Of a stretch of DNA of 64,000 bases, positions 48,005-57,048 are shown one piece after another. The stretch comes from an uncultured Oscillospiraceae bacterium. GTDB lineage: Bacteria > Bacillota > Clostridia > Oscillospirales > Ruminococcaceae. Position numbers and translations under genes: made by a program. The notes under the pieces were generated by a model, which saw nothing but the letters and a program-made list of their open reading frames with translations, made no database searches and was not told the origin of the DNA. The first letter of the stretch is position 1, and each line of letters opens with the position of its first letter. The stretch is taken from contig CAKSEY010000004.1 of NCBI GenBank assembly GCA_934448295.1, positions 62,001-126,000 on the forward strand. The letters run 5' to 3'.

Positions 48005-49201
48005 TCAGACCTCCTTTACGGTAACAGCGGAATTTCTGCCGACTATATCTATCCGTTTTATTCCGTGCTGTTTTGCGTAATTCCCGGCTTCCTCAACTGT
48101 TGAGAACAGCGAGTTGAACACGGTGAGCCCGGCGTCTATCAGCTCTCGGCAGTGATTCAGCGCAGAAATTTCGCAGCCCGGCTCGCTGAATACCAGAACG
48201 TCTGCCGGCTTTGTGAGCGGCGAGGAAGTATTTTTCAGGAACACCTTTGCCGCCGCCTCGACATTTACTGCGAATCCTACCGCCGCCGCATTCCTGCCGA
48301 AGCCGCCCAGCAGCGTGTCGTAACGTCCGCCGGAAAGCACCGGAAGCCCGTACCCCTCGACATAGCCGCGGAACAGGATTCCCGTGTAATAATTCTTCTT
48401 GTGGGCAAGACCGAGGTCTACCTTTATCTTGCCGGAATAGCCCATGGAGCAGAGCGCCTCGTATGTAGCGTGCAGGCTGCTCAGCTTGGTGCGTAGCTCC
48501 TTGCTGTACATATACTTCTCAGCCGCCGCGAACACTTCGCTTTCGCCGAACAGCGACGGAAGCGCCTTTACAGCCTCCGCAGCGCTGCCGGAAATTCCCT
48601 CCAGCGCTTCGTTCAGCGCGGGGTAATTCTTGCTTTCTATAAGCGCGTGTATCTCCTCGGACTGCTCTTCAGGGAGGTTCAGGTCGTCAACCACGGTGCG
48701 GAAAATTCCGCTTTCGCCTATTTCAAGGCGGAAATCCTCATCGACTGCAAACAGCGCCTGCGCCGCCAGCGAAAGCGCCTCGTAATCAGCCGCCGTGGTT
48801 TCGCCGCCGAGTATCTCGATTCCGCTCTGGGTGAACTCGTCGTCCCTGCCGCTGTTCTTGGGATTCACCATGAATATGCTCTGATTGTAGTAGAGCTTCA
48901 GCGGGAGCGGCTCCTTACTGAGCCGGGTCGCCGCCAGACGCGCGATAGGCATTGTATTATCCGGACGGAGCACCATCAGGCGGTTTTTGCCGTCCACCAG
49001 CTTGTACATAGTTTCCTGCGGGAAATAACGCACCTTGCCGCCGAATACATCATAGAATTCCAGCCCCGGGGTCAGCACCTCGGAATAGCCGTACGCCGTA
49101 AATATCTTTCTCAGTTTTTCCTGTATGCTGCGCTTGGCGATACACTCGTCAAAAAGCAGATCCCTGGTTCCCTCCGGGGTGAGCAGATCGTATCTTTTCA
49201 C
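48005..49201 (-). CDS. hisZ: ATP phosphoribosyltransferase regulatory subunit
   Basis: A 398-residue paralogue of histidyl-tRNA synthetase: TPEGTRDLLFDE at the start, motif 2-like RPDNTMPIARLAATRL, and GLAHKKNYYTGILFRGYVEGYG and VLSGGRYDTLLGGFG. It lacks a convincing anticodon-binding domain and pairs with short HisG, giving histidine feedback. It is the first gene of the operon, 26 bases after the operator palindrome. Confidence 0.95.
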   Translation of the reverse strand: MKRYDLLTPEGTRDLLFDECIAKRSIQEKLRKIFTAYGYSEVLTPGLEFYDVFGGKVRYFPQETMYKLVDGKNRLMVLRPDNTMPIARLAATRLSKEPLPLKLYYNQSIFMVNPKNSGRDDEFTQSGIEILGGETTAADYEALSLAAQALFAVDEDFRLEIGESGIFRTVVDDLNLPEEQSEEIHALIESKNYPALNEALEGISGSAAEAVKALPSLFGESEVFAAAEKYMYSKELRTKLSSLHATYEALCSMGYSGKIKVDLGLAHKKNYYTGILFRGYVEGYGLPVLSGGRYDTLLGGFGRNAAAVGFAVNVEAAAKVFLKNTSSPLTKPADVLVFSEPGCEISALNHCRELIDAGLTVFNSLFSTVEEAGNYAKQHGIKRIDIVGRNSAVTVKEV

Positions 49202-49226
49202 TTTCCTTCTCCTCCGCTTTAGTGTG

Positions 49227-49246
49227 GTAGTGTGATATCATGCTAC
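49227..49246. promoter_or_regulatory. operator palindrome at the his operon start
   Basis: GTAGTGTGATATCATGCTAC: outer GTAG/CTAC and inner TGATATCA pair, 16 of 20 positions symmetric. It spans about -5 to +15 of the predicted transcript. The regulator is unidentified; a HisR/YerC-type repressor is possible. Confidence 0.5.
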
Positions 49247-49247
49247 T

Positions 49248-49276
49248 AGTATAACACAAAACAGCGGTATTGTCAA
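49248..49276 (-). promoter_or_regulatory. sigma-A promoter of the his operon
   Basis: Minus strand TTGACA (49276-49271), 17 bases, TATACT (49253-49248). The leader is about 40 bases, too short for a T-box or riboswitch. Confidence 0.8.
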
Positions 49277-49328
49277 TAAGCGGTGTATTTTTTGGCAATT
49301 TGCACAGCCGCTTTCAACAATACCGCTG
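49262..49328 (-). terminator. large hairpin after polC, overlapping the his -35 box
   Basis: CAGCGGTATTGT (49262-49273) and ACAATACCGCTG (49317-49328) pair perfectly over 12 bases, with inner AAGCGG/CCGCTT arms. On the minus strand it is followed by TTTTGTG. It begins seven bases beyond the polC stop and carries the his promoter -35 box in one arm. Confidence 0.55.
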
Positions 49329-49334
49329 AAAGAA

Positions 49335-52300
49335 TCACATATCGAACAGCGACATCTGGGCGGAATTCGGGATATCCCCGAAAACTCCCATTTCGCGCAT
49401 TTTATCCATGACAGAGCTGTTTAGCCCGCTCTGCTGCTGGATATCGTCGATACACATATAATTGCCCGCGTCTATTACCTCTTTCAGCTTGAACGCCGCG
49501 TTGGAGCCGCAGCCCGCTATTGAAAGGTACGGCATACGCAGCTTTCCGTCCTCGATACGGTAGGTGGACGCCCCGGATTTCCTTGCGTCCACCGGAAGCA
49601 CGCCGATACCGCGGGACATCATCTCGTTCACCAGAAGCAGCGCGTCAAGCGTTCCTTTTTCCTTGACTCCGATACTCGGCATCGCCTGGAGCTGCTTTAT
49701 GCGCTCCCTGACCGCTTCCCTGCCCTGGAGCACCACGTCAAGCTCCATGTTTTCCGTGTGCTTGGTGAGCGTTGCGGCATAGAATTCGCACGGCTTGTTA
49801 ATCTTGAACCAGCACAGCTTTACCGCAGAGGTAACGTATGCCGCCGCGTGCGCCTTCGGGAACATGTACTTTATCTTCTTGCAGCTCTCAACGTACCAGT
49901 CCGGGACGTTGTTGTCCTTGAATGCCTGGTAAATCGTGTCGTCGAACAGCTTGGTCGCGTTGCCCTTTCGGGTTATCTCCATTATCTTGAACGCAAGGCT
50001 GGGCTCGACCCCCTTGTGAAGCAGGTAAACCATGATGTTGTCACGCGTTCCGATAACCTCGGAAATCGTGCAGGTGCCGTTTTTAATAAGATCCTGCGCA
50101 TTGCCGAGCCATACGTCAGTGCCGTGGGACAGACCAGAGATCTGGAGCAGGTCGGAGAAGTTCCTCGGCTTTGCGTCCTGAAGCATCTGCATTGCGAACG
50201 GCGTGCCGAATTCCGGTATGCCGTAGGTCCCGCAGGGGGCAAATATATCGTCCGGAGTTACCCCCAGCGGCTCGGTGGAAATGAACAGGTCGTATATCGC
50301 ACGGTCAGTTGTGGATACGTCCGCGATCTTCATTCCGGTCATATCCTCCAGGTGCTTGTACAGGGTCGGCACATCATGTCCCAGCTCGTCAAGCTTGAGG
50401 ATAGTATCATGTAGCGCGTGGAAGTCGAAGTGCGTAGTTATCATGTCGCTGTCCGTCTTGTCCGCCGGGTGCTGAACAGGCGTGAAGTCGTAGACTTCGT
50501 AATCGTTCGGTACAACGACCATTCCGCCCGGGTGCTGGGAGGTGGTTCTCTTTACGCCGGTGCAGCCTATGGAAATACGCTCCATCTCGGCGTTGTTGTA
50601 TTCAATGCCGCGCTCCTCGCAGTACTTTTTTGCGAAGCCGTATGCGGTCTTGTCCTGAACTGCGGAGATAGTACCCGCCTTGAACACATGATCCTTACCG
50701 AACAGCTCTTCTGTGTAGCGGTGAACCTTACCCTGCACCTCGCCGGAGAAGTTAAGGTCGATATCAGGCGCCTTGTCTCCCTTGAAGCCAAGGAACGTTT
50801 CGAACGGGATATCGTGTCCGTCGCGTATCATGTCGGTTCCGCAGACCGGGCAGTTCTTCTGCGGCAGGTCGAATCCGGAGCCGACCGAGCCGTCCGTGAT
50901 GAACTCGTTGTGGCGGCACTTGGGACAGCGGTAATGCGGCGCCAGGGGGTTGACCTCCGAGATACCGGACATTATCGCAACAAACGACGAGCCGACAGAA
51001 CCACGGGAGCCTACGAGATAGCCGTTGTCCTCGGAATATTTTACCAGCTTCTGGGCGATCATGTAAAGCACCGAGAATCCATACTTGATGATAGCGTCAA
51101 GCTCTTTCTGGAGGCGCTTTTCAACGATTTCGGGCAGATCGTCGCCGTACCACGCGTGCGCCCTCGACCAGCAGAGATCCTGAAGCTCCTGCTCCGCGCC
51201 CTCAATGGACGGCGTGTAGGTTCCCTTGGGTATCGGGCGGATATCATCTACCATATCGGCTATGGCGTTGGGGTTCGTTATCACGACCTCGCGCGCCTTT
51301 TCCTCGCCGAGATAGCTGAACTCCGCAAGCATTTCATCGGTGGTGCGCAGGAACAGCGGCGCCTGGTTGTCTGCGTCCTTGAAGCCCTGCCCCGCCTGGA
51401 GTATCTTGCGGAAAATTCCGTCCTCCTCGTTCATGAAGTGCACGTCGCAGGTGGCAACGACCGGCTTGCCGAGCTTCTCGCCAAGGCGGACAATCTTCAT
51501 GTTGAGCGCGCGGAGCCCGTCGTCGTCAGCGACTGTGCCCTCCCGCACAAGGAACCTGTTGTTCGCTATCGGCTGAATTTCCAGGTAGTCGTAGATGGAG
51601 GCTATCTTTTCGATTTCCGCCTGCGGCTTTTCGTTCAGTATCGCGCGGAAAAGCTCTCCAGCCTCGCAGGCGCTGCCGATTATCAGCCCCTCGCGGTGCT
51701 TTTCAAGCTCCGAAAGCGGAACGCGCGGCTTGCGGTAGAAATAATTCAGGTTGGAGTAAGAAATCAGCTTGTACAGGTTTTTCAGCCCGACCTGGTTCTT
51801 TGCAATGATTATCATGTGGTACATGGGCTGCTTCTTTACGTCCACGTTGCCGAGGACGCGGTTGAAATCGCCGAATTTTTCTACCGAATGTCCCTTGCAG
51901 GTCACTGTCACCATTGATACGAAAATCTTCGACAGCATTTCCGCGTCGTCTATCGCACGGTGGTGGTTGAAGTTACCCAGCTTGTACTCTTTCGCGACAG
52001 TATCCAGCTTGTGGTTTTTGAGGTGCGGAAGCCCGGCTCTCGCAAGCTTCAATGTATCGCAGTAGCGGATATCGTACTTTATGCCGTGGCGCTCGCATAC
52101 CTTCGCAATGAACGAGGTATCGAAATCCGCGTTGTGCGCCACAAGTACGCCCTTGCCGGCGAATTTTATGAAGTCCTGCACGGCGGTTTCCTCGGTGGGA
52201 GCGTCCTCCACCATTGCGTCGGTTATCCCGGTCAGCTCCGTGATATTCGCGGGTATGGGCTTTTCGGGGTTCACGAATGTCTGGAAGCGGTCTACTACCT

Positions 52301-53684
52301 CAAGATTACGGAGCTTCACCGCGCCGATTTCGGTGATACGGTCAGTATCACGGTTAAGCCCGGTGGTTTCTATATCGAAAACTATAACATCGTCGTTCAG
52401 AGAACGGTCGGTGCAGCCGGAAACCAGCGCGCCGCTGTCGTTCACGAAGTACGCTTCCATGCCGTAAAGTATCTTGAATTCGCCGCCGTTCTTGCGAATC
52501 TTTTCAACAGTGTTCATCGCCTCGGGGAATGCCTGGACGTTGCCGTGGTCTGTTATCGCGATCGCCTTGTGTCCCCACGCGAACGCCTGGTTTATCAGCT
52601 CTCCCGCCGGAGTAACCGCGTCCATATCGGACATGGTGGTATGCAGATGGAGCTCCACGCGCTTTTCCGCAGCCTTGTCCTGACGGCGCAGGGTCTTGAT
52701 GGAGGCGATGGAATACGGTCTTATGTTCAGGCACTTTGCAAATGTATCGAACTCAAACTTACCGGTGACGATTATCGCCTTGCCCGCCTTGATGTAATTC
52801 TTGATAGTGCCGCTGTTTTCAGTCGGGGTGATGATTTTGAGTATCTCGGAGGAGGTGTGGTCGGAAAAATACGCCGTGAAAATGAACGTATTGCCATCGC
52901 GGGAGGTCTTTTCGTCAGTCTTGAAAACCTCGCCCCACAGCGTTACCTCGTCGCCCTCGCCGAAGCCCTCGCTCATCTTCACCGGAGCCTCGTTTATGCC
53001 CTTTCCGTAGAACAGCTCAGCCTTTTTCTCCATGCGCTCGGAATCAAAGGGAAGCATGATCTCCTTGGGTTCCTTCAGCACGGAGGCACCGCGCTTTCCG
53101 GAATAACCGCCCTTGCCGCCCTGGAACTTCTTCTCGGGAGCTTCAGCGGGCGCGGGAGTGTAGGGCTTCACCTGCACAGGCGCTGCCTGCTCCGCCTGGC
53201 TGACGATATCCTTTAGGTCAAGGTTTGCAACCCCGGTGAACTCCACATGAACTTTCTTCTTGAAGAAGCCGTTTATAAGGCGCTCGATTTTCTTGTCTAC
53301 TTCCATCTGTAGCAGGATATCCCTGCCGCCGGAGCTCAGCGAAATCTCGCAGTTGTCGCCGTCGTCGCTTATTTCCGCGCCGTCAAGGTAGCCGTTTACC
53401 GCAGCGTGTCTGTCCTTTAGTATCTTAATTATCTCGCTGATATAGTCCGGGGTGTAGAGCGACTCGTGATAGCTCGGGAACAGCCGCATTGTTGTTCCGT
53501 CCGTTGCCGCAGATATCTTTTTTTCTGCGGTCAGGAGCTCCTCGGCGGGGCACAGCTCCTCCAGCCCGAGATTTATCAGCATCTCGGTTTTGGATTCGGT
53601 GTATACTATTTTTAAAACGGTTCCTCCCGCGACTGTCCGGGGCAGCTCCATGCCCTCGAACAGCTCACTGAGTTTTGCAGCCAT
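49335..53684 (-). CDS. polC: DNA polymerase III alpha subunit, Gram-positive type PolC
   Basis: About 1449 residues. Order: N-terminal domain, OB-fold domain near 230-330 (GDEVTLWGEVFKTDEKT), PHP domain with HLHTTMSDMDAV at 346, DEDDh proofreading exonuclease inserted at about 430-600 (VIVFDIETTGLNRDTD), then the palm with DKAPDIDLNFSGE, fingers, and the C-terminal duplex-binding part. A zinc-finger-like CPKC...CPVC set precedes the palm. ATG 53684 follows AAGGAAG; a TTG two codons earlier is less likely. It is the essential leading-strand replicase of Firmicutes and ends the hom-pyrH-...-polC run. Confidence 0.98.
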   Translation of the reverse strand: MAAKLSELFEGMELPRTVAGGTVLKIVYTESKTEMLINLGLEELCPAEELLTAEKKISAATDGTTMRLFPSYHESLYTPDYISEIIKILKDRHAAVNGYLDGAEISDDGDNCEISLSSGGRDILLQMEVDKKIERLINGFFKKKVHVEFTGVANLDLKDIVSQAEQAAPVQVKPYTPAPAEAPEKKFQGGKGGYSGKRGASVLKEPKEIMLPFDSERMEKKAELFYGKGINEAPVKMSEGFGEGDEVTLWGEVFKTDEKTSRDGNTFIFTAYFSDHTSSEILKIITPTENSGTIKNYIKAGKAIIVTGKFEFDTFAKCLNIRPYSIASIKTLRRQDKAAEKRVELHLHTTMSDMDAVTPAGELINQAFAWGHKAIAITDHGNVQAFPEAMNTVEKIRKNGGEFKILYGMEAYFVNDSGALVSGCTDRSLNDDVIVFDIETTGLNRDTDRITEIGAVKLRNLEVVDRFQTFVNPEKPIPANITELTGITDAMVEDAPTEETAVQDFIKFAGKGVLVAHNADFDTSFIAKVCERHGIKYDIRYCDTLKLARAGLPHLKNHKLDTVAKEYKLGNFNHHRAIDDAEMLSKIFVSMVTVTCKGHSVEKFGDFNRVLGNVDVKKQPMYHMIIIAKNQVGLKNLYKLISYSNLNYFYRKPRVPLSELEKHREGLIIGSACEAGELFRAILNEKPQAEIEKIASIYDYLEIQPIANNRFLVREGTVADDDGLRALNMKIVRLGEKLGKPVVATCDVHFMNEEDGIFRKILQAGQGFKDADNQAPLFLRTTDEMLAEFSYLGEEKAREVVITNPNAIADMVDDIRPIPKGTYTPSIEGAEQELQDLCWSRAHAWYGDDLPEIVEKRLQKELDAIIKYGFSVLYMIAQKLVKYSEDNGYLVGSRGSVGSSFVAIMSGISEVNPLAPHYRCPKCRHNEFITDGSVGSGFDLPQKNCPVCGTDMIRDGHDIPFETFLGFKGDKAPDIDLNFSGEVQGKVHRYTEELFGKDHVFKAGTISAVQDKTAYGFAKKYCEERGIEYNNAEMERISIGCTGVKRTTSQHPGGMVVVPNDYEVYDFTPVQHPADKTDSDMITTHFDFHALHDTILKLDELGHDVPTLYKHLEDMTGMKIADVSTTDRAIYDLFISTEPLGVTPDDIFAPCGTYGIPEFGTPFAMQMLQDAKPRNFSDLLQISGLSHGTDVWLGNAQDLIKNGTCTISEVIGTRDNIMVYLLHKGVEPSLAFKIMEITRKGNATKLFDDTIYQAFKDNNVPDWYVESCKKIKYMFPKAHAAAYVTSAVKLCWFKINKPCEFYAATLTKHTENMELDVVLQGREAVRERIKQLQAMPSIGVKEKGTLDALLLVNEMMSRGIGVLPVDARKSGASTYRIEDGKLRMPYLSIAGCGSNAAFKLKEVIDAGNYMCIDDIQQQSGLNSSVMDKMREMGVFGDIPNSAQMSLFDM

Positions 53685-53727
53685 TTGCAACTTCCTTTCA
53701 ATATATCTTTCCTAGTCAAGTGCCGAC

Positions 53728-54762
53728 TCAGAGCAGATCGATTTCTTTCCTCAGCTCTTTAAGCAGCCTGTCCTCGGGCACCTTGCGGAGTATCTTCCCC
53801 TTTTTGAACAGGATTCCCTCGCCGTTTCCGCCGGCTATTCCAATATCAGCCTCGCGCGCTTCGCCGGGGCCGTTGACAACGCAGCCCATAACCGCGACCT
53901 TTATAGGCTTGTCTATGTCCGCGCAGAGCTTCTCGACCTCCTCCGCAAGCGGGATAAGCGCTATTTTGGTACGTCCGCAGGTCGGGCAGGAAACGATCTG
54001 CACCCCGCCGCCCATATCGCAGGCACGGAGAATATCCTTTGCAGCGTAGATCTCCCTGACCGGGTCGGCGGTAAGCGAAACGCGGATCGTGTCGCCTATT
54101 CCGTCGCACAGCAGCGAGCCTATTCCCACTGCGGACTTGACCAGACCCATGCGCTCCGTTCCCGCCTCGGTAACTCCAAGGTGCAGCGGGTAGTCCACCT
54201 GCTTGGCAAGCAGGCGGTACGCGGCGATCATCAGCCTGACGTCCGAGGACTTTATGCTGATAACGATATCGTCAAAATCGCAGTCGTTCAGCAGCTTCAC
54301 ATGACCCAGGGCGCTTTCCACCAGCGCCTCCGGGGTGGGACTGCCGTATTTTTCAAGCAGCTTCCTTTCCAGCGAGCCAGAGTTCACGCCTATCCTTATC
54401 GGGACGTTTTTCCTGCGACAGGCGTCCGCGACTGCCTTTACCCGGTCGGTGCCGCCGATGTTCCCGGGGTTTATGCGAACCTTGTCTACGCCGGCTTCCA
54501 CCGCCGCCAGCGCTATTCTGTAATCGAAATGAATGTCAGCCACCAGTGGAATGTTGACCTTATCCTTTATCGCGGGAATCAGGCGCACGTCCTCTATCGT
54601 CGGAATTGCGGCGCGGACTATCTCGCAGCCCGCTTTCTCAAGAGCCACCGCCTGCTGTACTGTTTCGTCCACCTTTTCTGCGGGAACATTCAGCATGGAC
54701 TGAATGTAAATTTTCCCGTCACCGAGTGTTAAATTCCCGACCTTTACCTTTTTCTTACTCAC
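53728..54762 (-). CDS. ispG: HMB-PP synthase (4-hydroxy-3-methylbut-2-enyl-PP synthase)
   Basis: A 344-residue 4Fe-4S enzyme of the MEP isoprenoid pathway, converting MEcPP to HMBPP. VKVGNLTLGDGKIYIQSMLN starts the TIM barrel; VRINPGNIGG and IGVNSGSLE are typical; cluster ligands lie in SCPTCGRT and CVVNGPGEAREADIG. Its first base coincides with the last of rseP, so the two are coupled. Confidence 0.97.
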   Translation of the reverse strand: MSKKKVKVGNLTLGDGKIYIQSMLNVPAEKVDETVQQAVALEKAGCEIVRAAIPTIEDVRLIPAIKDKVNIPLVADIHFDYRIALAAVEAGVDKVRINPGNIGGTDRVKAVADACRRKNVPIRIGVNSGSLERKLLEKYGSPTPEALVESALGHVKLLNDCDFDDIVISIKSSDVRLMIAAYRLLAKQVDYPLHLGVTEAGTERMGLVKSAVGIGSLLCDGIGDTIRVSLTADPVREIYAAKDILRACDMGGGVQIVSCPTCGRTKIALIPLAEEVEKLCADIDKPIKVAVMGCVVNGPGEAREADIGIAGGNGEGILFKKGKILRKVPEDRLLKELRKEIDLL

Positions 54763-55808
54763 TAAAATCCTCCGCTGACAAGTTTTGATATATCCCCGAA
54801 TGTTACCACCAACATGAGCACCATAAGCAGCCCGAATCCCACAAGATGTACGATTCCCTCGACCTCGGGCTTCAGCGGCTTGCGGCGTATCGCCTCGATG
54901 ACCAGGAACAGGAATCGGCAGCCATCCAGCGCCGGAATGGGCAGCAGGTTGAAAACTCCGACATTCACAGTGATGAACGCGAAAAGATACATGAACGAGG
55001 CAAAGCCGTAGCTCACGCTCTTTGATACCACCGTGACGGTTCCCACGGGACCCGAAAGGTCTTTCAGCCCGTATTTTCCCTTGAACAGATCCGCCAGCGT
55101 GAACAGTATCATGCGACTGATGGACGCGGTTTCCCTGCCGCTGTACTCCAGCACGGACAGGAAATTCCGCTCCAGCGGCAGGACATAGAAGCCGTAAATC
55201 ACATCGCTGCTTCCGTCCTCGTTATGCTGCACCATGAACTGCACGTCATGGAGCTCAACGGTCTGACCGCCGCGTTTTACCTTGAAATCCAGCAGAAGAT
55301 TTCCGTTTGTATCGGTGCGTCCGCTGTTGTTCTGGAGCTTATACTGAATGTCATACGTTGTCCAGACAGGGGTGTTCTCTATCGAAAGTATCTGGTCGCC
55401 TACCTCAAGCTGTGCGCTGCAATAGGAGGAATCCGGAAACGCGCTCACAGTCGTTGTACCCACCGCCGACACTGAGCAAATGTAAATCAGCGCGGCGATA
55501 AATCCCAGTATCAGATTCATGACGGGCCCCGCCAGAATAACTATCATTCTCTGCCAGACCGGCTTGCGGTTAAAGGCGCGGGGATTGTCGCTGCTGTCGC
55601 TCTCTCCCTCCATCGACACCGAGCCGCCTATCGGCAGAAGCCGTATGACATACTCAGTCTCGCCCTTTTTCTTGCGCAGGATAACAGGCCCCATGCCGAG
55701 CGCGAACTCGTTCACCTGGATTCCGCAGAGCTTTGCGGCGGTGAAATGTCCCAGCTCGTGGATTATTATAATGACACAGAATGCAAGTATTGCAATAACG
55801 ATCTGCAT
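54762..55808 (-). CDS. rseP: site-2 protease RseP (M50 zinc metalloprotease)
   Basis: About 348 residues, intramembrane protease with zinc motif H17-E18-L-G-H21 in the first helix (IIHELGHFTAAK), a periplasmic-type PDZ domain near 120-215 (YCSAQLEVGDQILSIENTPVW), and NLLPIPALDGCRFLF with the third metal ligand Asp in the C-terminal half. In Firmicutes it cleaves anti-sigma factors and signal peptides. ATG 55808 follows GGAGGT; an in-frame TTG at 55826 is less likely. Confidence 0.96.
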   Translation of the reverse strand: MQIVIAILAFCVIIIIHELGHFTAAKLCGIQVNEFALGMGPVILRKKKGETEYVIRLLPIGGSVSMEGESDSSDNPRAFNRKPVWQRMIVILAGPVMNLILGFIAALIYICSVSAVGTTTVSAFPDSSYCSAQLEVGDQILSIENTPVWTTYDIQYKLQNNSGRTDTNGNLLLDFKVKRGGQTVELHDVQFMVQHNEDGSSDVIYGFYVLPLERNFLSVLEYSGRETASISRMILFTLADLFKGKYGLKDLSGPVGTVTVVSKSVSYGFASFMYLFAFITVNVGVFNLLPIPALDGCRFLFLVIEAIRRKPLKPEVEGIVHLVGFGLLMVLMLVVTFGDISKLVSGGF

Positions 55809-55822
55809 AAGACCTCCAAAAA

Positions 55823-56968
55823 TCAAATTCTGCCGTATTTTGCCGCAACGTGCTCTTCGGCGGCCTTCTGGGTTTCGAGAATATCGTCAAGGGTCGGTTC
55901 TGCGATAAACCTTACGGAATCCAGCGCTCCGCCGACTGCTTCGCCGATATCCAGGAACCCGATCTTCCTGTTCAGGAAAAGAGCGACTGCGGCCTCGTTC
56001 GCCGAATTAACAGCGCAGGGAGCGTTTCCCTCCATAGAAATAGCACGTTTTGCCGCCGCCAGGCAGGAGAATGTTTCTTCGTCCGCCCTGCCGAATGTGA
56101 GCTGCCCGACATCGAAAAGCGAGAGTTTTTTCGCCGGGCTTGGCAGCCTTTTCGGGTAGGTCAGCGCAAGCTGAATCGGTATCCGCATATCCGCAGTGCC
56201 AAGCTGCGCGATCACCGCTCCGTCCTCAAACTCCACCGCCGAGTGGATTATACTCTGTCGGTGAACCACGATCTCCACCTGCTCCGGTCTGACATCGAAC
56301 AGGCGCACCGCTTCGATCAGTTCCAGCCCTTTATTCATCAGCGTTGCGCTGTCGATGGTTATTTTGGTGCCCATGCTCCAGTTCGGGTGCTTCAGCGCCT
56401 GCTCCACCGTAACTCCGCGGAGCTCGTCTCGGGTTTTCCCGTAGAAAGGACCGCCGGAAGCCGTAAGGAGTATTTTTGTCGGAAGATTCTCTCCCGCGCC
56501 CATCAGGCACTGGAATATCGCGGAATGCTCGCTGTCTATCGGCAGGAGCTTCACGCCGTTCCTGCGCACGCATTCCGTCACCAGTTTTCCGCCTGCCACA
56601 AGAGTTTCCTTGTTCGCAAGGGCAATATCGTTGCCTGCCTTTGCTGCCTCCAGCGTGGGGAGAAGACCCACCATACCAACGACCGAGTTCACGACGGCGT
56701 GACACTCCAGCCGGGCAAGCTGGCATAAGCCCTCCATTCCCGCCACGACTTTGATGTCAGTATCCGCGAGTCTCTGCCTGATATCCGGGTACGCGTCCTC
56801 GCTGTAAACGCAGACGTATTCCGGCAGGAACTCCCGCGCCTGCCGTTCAAGCAGACCAGTATTCCGGTTAGCGGACAACGCCCGCACTCCTATATTATGC
56901 TGGCGGCAGACATCTAATGTCTGCGTGCCGATGGAACCAGTCGAGCCAAGTAATACTATTTTCTTCAT
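55823..56968 (-). CDS. dxr: 1-deoxy-D-xylulose 5-phosphate reductoisomerase
   Basis: About 381 residues, NADPH-dependent second step of the MEP pathway. Rossmann motif LGSTGSIGTQTLDV at the start; NKETLVAGGKLV, LPIDSEHSAIFQCL and the SGGPFYG loop are present, with KHPNWSMGTKITIDSATLMNKGLE as the substrate and metal site. ATG 56968 gives the usual MKKIVLLGS start. A perfect hairpin lies between cdsA and this gene. Confidence 0.97.
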   Translation of the reverse strand: MKKIVLLGSTGSIGTQTLDVCRQHNIGVRALSANRNTGLLERQAREFLPEYVCVYSEDAYPDIRQRLADTDIKVVAGMEGLCQLARLECHAVVNSVVGMVGLLPTLEAAKAGNDIALANKETLVAGGKLVTECVRRNGVKLLPIDSEHSAIFQCLMGAGENLPTKILLTASGGPFYGKTRDELRGVTVEQALKHPNWSMGTKITIDSATLMNKGLELIEAVRLFDVRPEQVEIVVHRQSIIHSAVEFEDGAVIAQLGTADMRIPIQLALTYPKRLPSPAKKLSLFDVGQLTFGRADEETFSCLAAAKRAISMEGNAPCAVNSANEAAVALFLNRKIGFLDIGEAVGGALDSVRFIAEPTLDDILETQKAAEEHVAAKYGRI

Positions 56969-57011
56969 GACAAAGCAGTCTATACTCCTTAAAACTTCCC
57001 TGAACAAAACC

Positions 57012-57036
57012 ACCCATTCACAGCGCGTGAATGGGT
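57012..57036 (-). repeat. intercistronic hairpin between cdsA and dxr
   Basis: ACCCATTCAC (57012-57021), five bases, GTGAATGGGT (57027-57036): perfect 10-bp stem, followed on the minus strand by GGTTTTGTTC. It may be a partial terminator or an mRNA processing site within the operon. Confidence 0.5.
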
Positions 57037-57048
57037 AGTCAGATTTAA

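Noticed and set aside
49202..49247. T-box or histidine attenuator in the his leader
   Set aside because: The leader is about 40 bases, with no His-codon run and no T-box motif.
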